The position numbers were made by a program, and so were the translations under genes. From positions 101,316-165,315 of IMG/VR virus record IMGVR_UViG_3300010157_000032: DNA of 64,000 nucleotides; one strand, written 5' to 3'. Shown one piece after another: positions 41,328 through 48,746 of the stretch. How positions within the stretch are numbered: the first letter of the stretch is position 1; every line of letters begins with the position of its first letter. This DNA comes from a virus. A model generated the notes under the pieces. That model had not been told where the DNA came from, did no database searches, and was given only the letters and a program-made list of their open reading frames with translations.

Positions 41328-42407
41328 TTATTTTCCTTTATTTGGTACACAGTTAGGTACTGACTTGCTGCCTTTTTTCTTTGTACCAACCATTTTATAA
41401 CCTTTCCAGCACGGATCATTCATCATTTCATCTATGCCAGCAGGTATGTTTCTGCTGTTTGAGCCGCCGGCTCGACGTTTAGCACCCAATTCTCCTAGAC
41501 CATGACTAATTTGTTCAATATTCATAGCAAGTTCGGGGAACAGCTTAGTAATATGTTGCCATATTCTAGGATCATCACTTTGAGCCTGTTCTGCTAGATC
41601 TTTTAATTGTCTACGAGCTCGCATAATGCGATACTCGATACTACCTGGATTCGCACCTTTATGACTGTGAATAGTACTGGACATAGGGTTTTCACGATCA
41701 AAGTCTAATGGAGTTTCTGCCACATTACCTTGTAGACCAGGGCCGCCTGGCCCAGGTTTAAATCCCATGTTGTCAGATAACCCTTCTTGCATGGTCTTTA
41801 ACAGCTCTTGGGCTTTTTCAATGCTAATCATATAACGGCCGAGTCTGTTTGGATCAGCGGCTTTTTCTAACCACTCTTTACTATAACCAGTTGGTGCTGG
41901 AGTTGGAGCCGCCGACGGCACGACTGGTTGTTTACCTTGTTCTCTTGCTGTTAGTTCAGCCTGCGCATCAGCTACACTAACCATGTATCTTCCAAGTCTG
42001 TTTGGATCGGAGGCTTTGCGCAACCATTCTGTATCAAACCCACTTAAATCGGCACCTTCTTTTATACGTTGCGTCGACTCTCTCATTAAGACACGTTCAG
42101 CAATAGTCTGAGCGTATTGTTTATACATTGTATTTTTTTGTGTCAATCTTTTGGTAGCATCTGTTTCAGCTTGATCAAAATACTTTCTGATACTCGATTC
42201 ACGAGTAATATTTGAAACAGGAGTAGTAATAGGTTGGCCAACAACAGGTTGCTGATAGTGTTGCATTGCCATTTGTACTGGCAATGTTACTTTGTGTGGA
42301 TTGCTGCCTTCGTTGATAATAGAAAGAAACTTGGACATGCTATCAACGCCTTCCACAGGCTTCGAAGATGCCCCATCCATCGCCTGTAGAATACGTTTCA
42401 TGTCCAT
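41328..42407 (-). CDS. Virion protein with internal repeat
   Basis: 359 residues. Two copies of a unit EWL(R/E)KA(S/A)DPNRLGRYM, about 55 residues apart, mark an internal duplication. The N-terminus has an LSIINEG site like a prohead-protease cleavage (IxE-G). The C-terminus DDPCWKGYKMVGTKKKGSKS ending in VPNCVPNK is a basic tail seen on several environmental T4-like virion proteins. It lies between two other virion-block genes. Probably a capsid-internal component; function unknown. Confidence 0.6.
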   Translation of the reverse strand: MDMKRILQAMDGASSKPVEGVDSMSKFLSIINEGSNPHKVTLPVQMAMQHYQQPVVGQPITTPVSNITRESSIRKYFDQAETDATKRLTQKNTMYKQYAQTIAERVLMRESTQRIKEGADLSGFDTEWLRKASDPNRLGRYMVSVADAQAELTAREQGKQPVVPSAAPTPAPTGYSKEWLEKAADPNRLGRYMISIEKAQELLKTMQEGLSDNMGFKPGPGGPGLQGNVAETPLDFDRENPMSSTIHSHKGANPGSIEYRIMRARRQLKDLAEQAQSDDPRIWQHITKLFPELAMNIEQISHGLGELGAKRRAGGSNSRNIPAGIDEMMNDPCWKGYKMVGTKKKGSKSVPNCVPNKGK

Positions 42408-42411
42408 TGTA

Positions 42412-43947
42412 TTAACCTAATAGACGCTTTGTTAATGCACGAATGCTAGCAACTTCACCTGATTCAGCAACCATAGTTCGCTCGTTTTGATTTAAACGAC
42501 CTGTTAGTTCGCGCATACGTGATAAGTCAGAGGATTCGTTAGTGCCAATTGGATCTTTTTTGCCTGCTGGTGCTGGCATCATTGCTCCTAACTTCTTGGC
42601 TTCTTCAGCATCCTTAGCACCTGATGGATTTGGAACAACGGTCAAATTCTCGTCTGTAATCTTTTCTTTCTTTTTCTTTTCAGCTAGATACGCTTGAGTT
42701 TCTTTGATGTTCTTCCACATAGCGGCAGCGGCAACCTTCTCACCTTTCTCACCGCCACCAGCAGCCTTGGCCACTTTGTCAAAACTCTTACCTGGCTTAC
42801 CAATGTCGCCACCTGCTTTAGCTTTCTTAACTACAGCAGATTTTTTCTCTTTGCTTAGACCTGCGCTTGGTTTTGCGGCTTCCTTAACAGACTTTCCGCC
42901 TTTTTCATCTTTGCCAAGACGTCCGGCGATAACATCACCACGTGTTACTTTGTCGTATGGTTTAGCGTTGTTGGCCAAGTTGCCATCGCCTTTCTTTTTA
43001 GCTTCGTCTAATTCAACTTCTTTTTCTTTCTTTGGCTTAGCAGGTGCACCGTCACGATTGTCAAACTTCTCGCTATCCTTCATACCCCATGTCTTAGCAC
43101 TTTTAGGAGACATCTTTTGTGCAGGAGCTTTTTCTTTTTTCTCTGCGGCCGACTGCGATTTAGCATGGGTCTTAATACCCTTACCTGATTTAGCGTTCGA
43201 AGAGATTTCGTCGCCGTCGTCGTGATACGTAGTATTGGTATGCTTCATACCGGTATCAGTTTTAGTTGCTACACCTGTGCGTGTTTTAAATGTATCACCA
43301 GTCTTTGATTTGTCGGTAAATTCTTCATCTAAGTCTTCTTCACTGTCAGGAATACCATTGTGATTTTTATCTAAACGCTTGTGAGCGGCATGCATAGCTT
43401 TAGTTTTGCGATCGTAATCACCAGCCATTTTCTTAACATGATCTGGAATTGGCATCGCTTCGACATATACCATACCAGTACCACCACACTCTGTACATTG
43501 TTGCTCACCACCGCGCAACGGACCTTCCATTACTTTTTTATCTTTGGCTTTTTCAGCTTGAGTCTTTTTAAGATCTTTCATCTTAGATTTAGCTTCTGAA
43601 AGCAATTCTTTAATTTTCATACGTTGTCCTTCGCTTAATGTATCGCTGTTATCTAAGTGTTTACCATATTCACTAAATTTCATCTCATATTCTAAGTAGT
43701 GGTATACTGATGCAATATAATCAGCGGCCTTAGTGATCTTAGCTTGCACCCATGCTTCTAACTGATCATCGTCATGAACTTGTTTGAACAATTTCATGCT
43801 ATAGTTAGCTAGTTTGTATAGATCAGCTTTGGCCATTGCGCCTTCGTGATCTAATTCATCACTGTGCAAGCCTACTACTGCTGACTGTTCAGTTGGGCTA
43901 CTTTGTGGTTCCATTTCTGGGTTCATTTGGTCTAAATCTGCTGGCAT
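42412..43947 (-). CDS. Lys/Asp-rich virion protein with Zn-knuckle and EF-hand-like loop
   Basis: 511 residues. The N-terminal part is helical (KITKAADYIASVYHYLEYEM). CTECGGTGMVY is a single DnaJ-type CxxCGGxG knuckle and DKNHNGIPDSEED an EF-hand/dockerin-like calcium loop. The rest is a long Lys/Glu/Ala/Gly disordered region with many basic repeats, ending in RALTKRLLG. A similar arrangement is known to me from environmental T4-like phages; a scaffold or DNA-condensing internal protein is likely. A late-type promoter is 24 nt upstream. Confidence 0.65.
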   Translation of the reverse strand: MPADLDQMNPEMEPQSSPTEQSAVVGLHSDELDHEGAMAKADLYKLANYSMKLFKQVHDDDQLEAWVQAKITKAADYIASVYHYLEYEMKFSEYGKHLDNSDTLSEGQRMKIKELLSEAKSKMKDLKKTQAEKAKDKKVMEGPLRGGEQQCTECGGTGMVYVEAMPIPDHVKKMAGDYDRKTKAMHAAHKRLDKNHNGIPDSEEDLDEEFTDKSKTGDTFKTRTGVATKTDTGMKHTNTTYHDDGDEISSNAKSGKGIKTHAKSQSAAEKKEKAPAQKMSPKSAKTWGMKDSEKFDNRDGAPAKPKKEKEVELDEAKKKGDGNLANNAKPYDKVTRGDVIAGRLGKDEKGGKSVKEAAKPSAGLSKEKKSAVVKKAKAGGDIGKPGKSFDKVAKAAGGGEKGEKVAAAAMWKNIKETQAYLAEKKKKEKITDENLTVVPNPSGAKDAEEAKKLGAMMPAPAGKKDPIGTNESSDLSRMRELTGRLNQNERTMVAESGEVASIRALTKRLLG

Positions 43948-43970
43948 GAGTATACTCCGTTATCTTTATA

Positions 43971-43977
43971 TATTTAT
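43971..43977 (-). promoter_or_regulatory. Late-type promoter ATAAATA
   Basis: Minus strand CGATAAATATATAAAGATAACGG lies 24 nt upstream of the ATG at 43947, overlapping the stop of the preceding gene. It has the same core as other late-type motifs here. Confidence 0.6.
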
Positions 43978-44450
43978 CGTTTGATGCTTCCGCCAGTCAT
44001 TAGATTCACATCTATATCTAGGGCGTTTTTAGCTGTGCCGTCTTTGTTTTTAGGCTGTTTTACTGGTTTATTCTTATATACCGGGCCTACTGATACATTA
44101 GCGGCACTGGTTGCTCCAGCGGTTGCTGATTCTGACACATCTTCGGGTTTACCAAACGGATGTACTTCAATCCACTTGCCGCCTTCATTTTTAATCCATT
44201 TTTCCTGATGAAACTTACTTTTGACAATGCCGTGCATTTTTAATGCCTGTTCAGGACTATCTCTAAATCCCTGTTGGCGAGCTTCATGTTCGCGATGGTT
44301 ACTGATCATAGCTTGATGTAACCTACCATCTTTAAAAATGTATAATAGATTTGATTCGTCTTCTGCAGGATTGCGGCGCTGACTACTAAATCCTGTGCGA
44401 TTGTTATCGTAATTGTTATAGTGACCTTCGTCAAGTTCGTGCATTTTCAT
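43974..44450 (-). CDS. Small virion-block protein with targeting-like N-terminus
   Basis: 158 residues; GGAAAATAAA precedes the ATG. The first residues MKMHELDEG match the capsid-targeting pattern (M-x-x-x-E-L-x-E-G) seen in neighbouring genes. The body has NLLYIFKDGRLHQAMISNHR and a C-terminus with Lys/Asn (NKDGTAKNALDIDVNLMTGG). Not otherwise recognised. Confidence 0.55.
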   Translation of the reverse strand: MKMHELDEGHYNNYDNNRTGFSSQRRNPAEDESNLLYIFKDGRLHQAMISNHREHEARQQGFRDSPEQALKMHGIVKSKFHQEKWIKNEGGKWIEVHPFGKPEDVSESATAGATSAANVSVGPVYKNKPVKQPKNKDGTAKNALDIDVNLMTGGSIKR

Positions 44451-44451
44451 T

Positions 44452-44745
44452 TTATTTTCCTACAGGTTTTTCGCCAGTTAAGTACGGCTTACTAAACCAC
44501 AGTTGAAACCATTCTGGGGTTCCGGGACGAATATGATGCTTACGCTCTAGCTCTTGTTTGCTCATACCAGTAACACTGATATTACTGCCTTGATTAGCAC
44601 GGTATTCGTGTAGTCTAGCTTCGCCACCTAACCCGCCTAGTCCTGCTAGTGCTTTCATTTCGTGTATAGGATCACTCGGATCTAAATAGCAGTCATCTGA
44701 ACTATCTTGATTTAAATCCTGCGTAGTAATTCTATACTGTTTCAT
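44452..44745 (-). CDS. Small phage protein of the virion block
   Basis: 97 residues from ATG 44745, overlapping the Dps stop (ATGA). DCYLDPSDPIHEMKALAGLG and HHIRPGTPEWFQLWFSKPYL are the notable stretches. No motif is recognised. Coupled with the Dps-like gene. Confidence 0.5.
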   Translation of the reverse strand: MKQYRITTQDLNQDSSDDCYLDPSDPIHEMKALAGLGGLGGEARLHEYRANQGSNISVTGMSKQELERKHHIRPGTPEWFQLWFSKPYLTGEKPVGK

Positions 44746-45182
44746 TTTAAACTTGACCTCAGCATCCAACTGTGCTTCTTATGTGCATCCTGTCGATCAG
44801 CTAAGAAATTACTCAGCCCGTGGTCACCATGCGCTTCAGCCATATCAAACGTAATGCGAAATATCTCAGCCATTCTGTCACTATCTGTTAATAATTCTTT
44901 TAGCATACCGCTCCAATCTGGTACATGATTTTCATCTTCTACCACAGTCAGCATACTGAATTTTTGTAAACTAGCCGGTGTATAAATCTGTAGAGCACGT
45001 AGATGTTCCGCAAACGGATCAATTGCACCATATACTTCCTCGTATATGGTTTGAAACAGTTCGTGTAACTGACCAAACAACGGTCCTTCTACATTCCAGT
45101 GAAAGTTATGCGCTTTTAGATAAAAACTAAATTCACTAGCAAAAGCTGTTTTTAATGATAAGTGATATTTGTCGTGTTCCAT
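44742..45182 (-). CDS. dps: Dps-like ferritin
   Basis: 146 residues. FYLKAHNFHWNVEGPLFGQL and IYEEVYGAIDPFAEHLRALQ are the signature of the Dps family (DNA protection, iron oxidation by H2O2). H28, H40, D55 and E59 align with E. coli Dps H51, H63, D78 and E82, whereas the D67 position is Gln44. The length is slightly short at the C-terminus. It could protect the phage genome or bind iron in the host. Its start shares bases with the upstream gene's stop. Confidence 0.85.
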   Translation of the reverse strand: MEHDKYHLSLKTAFASEFSFYLKAHNFHWNVEGPLFGQLHELFQTIYEEVYGAIDPFAEHLRALQIYTPASLQKFSMLTVVEDENHVPDWSGMLKELLTDSDRMAEIFRITFDMAEAHGDHGLSNFLADRQDAHKKHSWMLRSSLK

Positions 45183-46477
45183 TATATACCGTATTTGTTT
45201 CTTTTGGCTTTATTTACAGGGCTAGTTTTGTTAGTGTCAGCGGGCTCTTCGCTCTTGCTAAACTTGCTAATTGTTTTTCCATCAGTGGGGACAGTTTTCA
45301 TAGCCGATCGAATCTTATTATCGTCTTCTTTGGTGTAAGGATGATGTGTATTATACTTTTCAGCCCAGGTATCTTGCGGACTGTCTACAGCTTTTATACT
45401 CTCGCCGTCGGCCATGGCCATGGCCATCATCATGCGATTCATGTGATAGATACGATCGTACCCGCCGATATCGCGTGTTCGAATTACGCCCAGGCTGGCG
45501 GCATCGTGGTGGGGGTGTCGATGACTAGTTTTACCTTCGCGTACAAATTCGTTAGCTTTCATTTCTCTTAATACCCTGTTAGCTTCTTTAATCAAATTAA
45601 AGGCTTTTAAATTCTTTTTTGGTGTACTACTATTTACATCAACTGTACTATTCTGTTTTGTAATAGTGCCGACCCCGGCAGCTTCTTCGTCAGTTTTAGT
45701 ATATACTTGTTGCGGTTTTTTATGCCCCTCACCTCGTTCCATTTTATCAGGATCTTTGGATTTTTCTTTTTCAAAGTACTTGCGCATTTCTTCTGCACTG
45801 GTCGTTGGCTTAGCTTTAACAGGTTTAGTCATGAATCCCATTAAGCCTTCATCAGTTACTGGTTCTGCTACAGGTTTTTCTTTTTTAGCTCGTTTTACTT
45901 TTTCAGGATGTTGGCCTACTGCGGCTACTACTGTATCAAAATAGTGTTGACCATTTACTTCTAGATTAGGATCTGTACCAGCGGCTCGATAAAATGCGTC
46001 CATGTTACCAGCACGAGCCGCATTGCGTAGATCAGTTGCTGAGCTTACTCTGGGACTTGGTATATGGATGATTTTAGCAAAGTTAAAATAACCATGTGTA
46101 CTTTCCTTGCCATTGTATTGATTTAATAATTTTCCAGCCCATGCCCAGTCAGTTGCATCAGTTATATAAGCTACAGTTGCACCATCTCCAACTTCTGCAT
46201 AAATCTTAGAGGCCAGTGTGATAACTGTAGATTCACCTAACACATGTCCTTCAATGCTGGGATCAATTGCAGACATCCATGCTGCCTTAACATCAAACGG
46301 CAACGGATCGTTGGTGCCGGTTGTACTAGGATTAGTACCTATGTACCATTGATGACCTGCATGTTTAACAGCTTCCCAAACTTTGGCATGCCCTTGATGC
46401 GGTGGATTGAACCGACCAAAGCAGAATGCCGCAGTTACCTTAGTATGAGTTGATTCAAAAAGTTCACGTAAATTCAT
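45182..46477 (-). CDS. HIGH-type nucleotidyltransferase with extra C-terminal region
   Basis: 431 residues. The N-terminal 200 residues are a cytidylyl/adenylyltransferase fold with GRFNPPHQGH (21-30) in place of HxGH, and SSATDLR (145-151), the second ATP-binding motif. Similar to NMN/NaMN or pantetheine-phosphate adenylyltransferases; the acceptor is unknown. The long charged C-terminus is unrecognised. The N-terminus MNLRELFES resembles a capsid-targeting peptide with an LFE-S cleavage site, shared with its neighbours. TAATG joins it to the upstream gene. Confidence 0.8.
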   Translation of the reverse strand: MNLRELFESTHTKVTAAFCFGRFNPPHQGHAKVWEAVKHAGHQWYIGTNPSTTGTNDPLPFDVKAAWMSAIDPSIEGHVLGESTVITLASKIYAEVGDGATVAYITDATDWAWAGKLLNQYNGKESTHGYFNFAKIIHIPSPRVSSATDLRNAARAGNMDAFYRAAGTDPNLEVNGQHYFDTVVAAVGQHPEKVKRAKKEKPVAEPVTDEGLMGFMTKPVKAKPTTSAEEMRKYFEKEKSKDPDKMERGEGHKKPQQVYTKTDEEAAGVGTITKQNSTVDVNSSTPKKNLKAFNLIKEANRVLREMKANEFVREGKTSHRHPHHDAASLGVIRTRDIGGYDRIYHMNRMMMAMAMADGESIKAVDSPQDTWAEKYNTHHPYTKEDDNKIRSAMKTVPTDGKTISKFSKSEEPADTNKTSPVNKAKRNKYGI

Positions 46478-47670
46478 TATGGTGTCCAGGCTGGTATAGT
46501 TCCAGACGGAGTTTCGATACTACTACGCGGAACTAGTTTAATATGATCATCACCTTTTTTATCGTAGTGTACCCAGCCCTCTGGGTTGGTTACTTTAATC
46601 TCACCGGGATCTTTATCTAATTGTGCAATTACACTGTTCTTCAATTGCATAATATCGTCAAACAAATTAAACATTGCAGGTAGTGCTCCTGGGAACATCT
46701 TTGCACGTTCTTGTACCTTAGCCAACTGTGTTGGACTTACAATTGTTGGATTAGATTCCATCCACATCATAAAATTATGACCGACATTGTGTAATTGTCC
46801 TTGCTTACTCATAGTATTAACATATCTGTAAACAATATTTTTAAATCCACTTACTCCGGGTAGTGGTGATAAGAATTGATCAATTTCAGCTGAATGTTTT
46901 TTAATTTCTGCTTCAACAATAGATATAGCTTGAGAATCAACTTCCGGCTGCATCTGGGTATAGTATGGACCTAGTACGATCAGTTGAGATGTTGAATTAA
47001 ACTCTTCAAAACTGTCTTTGGGTTGTTGCGTATGGTCGGCGTCTCCGAATGTTTCAAATATGCCATGACCAACAACCATTGCATGCGCTGTAGAAATTTG
47101 TTGTCCTAGATCAGTATCCTGTGCAATATGATAAACTGTTCCGCTTTTTGGATTTGGATGTAAATTATATATTCCATCAGCATCTGGGGTTGGTTGCCCT
47201 AAGAATAACCCATCGGCGTAGACAAATCCTCTAAAATCTTCAGGGGTAGCTTTTTCAAACACTGGATGTAAGAAACTAAATTCTCTAGCAAACTCTTTAC
47301 GTTGCTCTTGTTCTTCGGGGGTCTTTGGATTACCACTCTTGTTAAGAATAAAATTATAAATTCCTTGCTGTGTGGTAAACTCGTCTAATGTACTTGTACC
47401 AGTGCCGCCACGCAACCAACCATTGTGGTTAGTCAATATAAATGTACCATTCTCATCTCTGCCCCAATACACTTGCGGAGCACCGTCCCACTTGTATCGA
47501 ACACCCTTGGCATTTTTGCCTATGGCTTTGATATGTTCCAGCGCCTTAATTGCACCAGCACTGCCATTTAAAAATGTTAGATCCTCTGGATGATTGAATG
47601 CCCTACCTACTTTTTTCTTAACTTCTTCAGCGGCTGGGGCTTCTCTTAAAAATAATTCTCTTAGTAACAC
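46477..47670 (-). CDS. KxDG nucleotidyltransferase / ligase-like protein
   Basis: 397 residues from GTG 47670 (AAGGA 8 nt upstream). VRYKWDGAPQVYWGRDENG has KxDG (K60-W-D-G63), the motif I of covalent nucleotidyltransferases (DNA/RNA ligases, capping enzymes). FRGFVYADGLFLG and a later VYRYVN may represent motifs III/IIIa. The family is found in environmental T4-like phages and usually has no name. The N-terminus MLLRELFLREA resembles a capsid-targeting peptide. Ligase activity is an inference. Confidence 0.6.
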   Translation of the reverse strand: MLLRELFLREAPAAEEVKKKVGRAFNHPEDLTFLNGSAGAIKALEHIKAIGKNAKGVRYKWDGAPQVYWGRDENGTFILTNHNGWLRGGTGTSTLDEFTTQQGIYNFILNKSGNPKTPEEQEQRKEFAREFSFLHPVFEKATPEDFRGFVYADGLFLGQPTPDADGIYNLHPNPKSGTVYHIAQDTDLGQQISTAHAMVVGHGIFETFGDADHTQQPKDSFEEFNSTSQLIVLGPYYTQMQPEVDSQAISIVEAEIKKHSAEIDQFLSPLPGVSGFKNIVYRYVNTMSKQGQLHNVGHNFMMWMESNPTIVSPTQLAKVQERAKMFPGALPAMFNLFDDIMQLKNSVIAQLDKDPGEIKVTNPEGWVHYDKKGDDHIKLVPRSSIETPSGTIPAWTP

Positions 47671-47672
47671 GA

Positions 47673-48044
47673 TTAGTCCTTATACTTGCCATCGGCAACG
47701 TGCTTACAAGTTTCATCGTGTATTTTTTTACATACTTTACTGCAAAGTTCCTCATCTAATTCGTCTGGTAGTTCGCGAATCGGAAATTTTTTAATGTACA
47801 ATTTATAGCTAGCCTGTACAGGCACCTTAAACATATTTGGATGTGTTGCACGATCAGCTTTCAAACGGTCTATGCACTTGGAAATAACTGGATGGACATG
47901 ACGTCGATACGATCTGTCATCGTTATGCATAAAATGAATTAAATCATCCGGAAGGTCGTAGTTAATCTCTCTGCCGTCATTCTTTGGCGAGACAAAGTCT
48001 AAATCTTTGAAGATGGTGCCTTCTAATAGCTCATTTATGCGCAT
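47673..48044 (-). CDS. Small virion-block protein with targeting-like N-terminus
   Basis: 123 residues, first residues MRINELLEG matching the pattern of the neighbours (LLE-G). The body is His/Lys-rich (FMHNDDRSYRRHVHPVISKC). Two Cys near the end (ELCSKVCKKIH, ETCKH). No family recognised. Late-type promoter 47 nt upstream. Confidence 0.55.
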   Translation of the reverse strand: MRINELLEGTIFKDLDFVSPKNDGREINYDLPDDLIHFMHNDDRSYRRHVHPVISKCIDRLKADRATHPNMFKVPVQASYKLYIKKFPIRELPDELDEELCSKVCKKIHDETCKHVADGKYKD

Positions 48045-48090
48045 TGTTAAATCCGTTTTTATAGACCAGCAGAATAAACTACGGTTAGAG

Positions 48091-48097
48091 TATTTAT
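48091..48097 (-). promoter_or_regulatory. Late-type promoter ATAAATA
   Basis: Minus strand TCGATAAATACTCTAACC in the 72-nt gap between the genes ending at 48117 and starting at 48044; 47 nt before the start codon. It heads the block 48.0-39.5 kb. Confidence 0.6.
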
Positions 48098-48116
48098 CGA
48101 TTTTGGAATCAACACC

Positions 48117-48746
48117 CTATGCTTTAACGATACGTTCAATCTTTGTTATTACGCCACCGAGATGCATTTTAGTCAACAGTAGTGTATTGTCGCCTGTTAC
48201 ATAGAAGTGTGTTCCGCCCCAACTTCTTGATTTTCCTAGCTCTTTTTTGCAACTTTTAGTCAGTTTTAGTTTGTCACGGCCAGCCGCCCATTCAACAAAC
48301 GCTTGATAATCTTGGTTAGTTTTACCTAAAGTCACTCGATAATCGTAATTTGTTTTAGGCATTATTATAGTATTAGCCGCTAGAGGTGAATCTTTTGGTG
48401 GCTCAGATATATATTTCACATTGCTACTATCTAATTTAGACAGCAGAGTAACATAATCAAGGTTGTTAGTATATACGCTGACCCACGGAGATTCTACCCT
48501 AATTTCTATATCCTTCATTTTCTTCAAGGCAGTTGCAAGTCTAATAGCATAATCTAGCTGATCTTGAGTTTTGATATTATTAATACGCCACACATCGTCG
48601 GGCTTTTGAAGTAAAGAAGTTTTACTTAGTAGTTTTAATGCAGTTTCCATATCACCGCTTCTAAACGAACTAGCGCCAGAACATATCAACACAATTTTGT
48701 ATTGATATGTTCCTTTAAATAAACTTCTAGTTGTTTTGTACAACAT
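48117..48746 (-). CDS. Conserved phage protein of unknown function
   Basis: 209 residues, starting 20 nt inside the end of clpA. MLYKTTRSLFKGTYQYKIVL and IRVESPWVSVYTNNLDYVTL are conserved in environmental T4-like phages as I recall. Alpha/beta with a basic tail. It follows ClpA in the operon; no function is assigned. Confidence 0.6.
   Translation of the reverse strand: MLYKTTRSLFKGTYQYKIVLICSGASSFRSGDMETALKLLSKTSLLQKPDDVWRINNIKTQDQLDYAIRLATALKKMKDIEIRVESPWVSVYTNNLDYVTLLSKLDSSNVKYISEPPKDSPLAANTIIMPKTNYDYRVTLGKTNQDYQAFVEWAAGRDKLKLTKSCKKELGKSRSWGGTHFYVTGDNTLLLTKMHLGGVITKIERIVKA

Noticed and set aside
39642-43225. Long plus-strand open frames opposite the virion block (140 and 173 codons)
   Set aside because: Antisense shadows of Ala/Lys-rich coding sequence; their translations are low-complexity Gly/Phe/Leu runs without ribosome binding sites.
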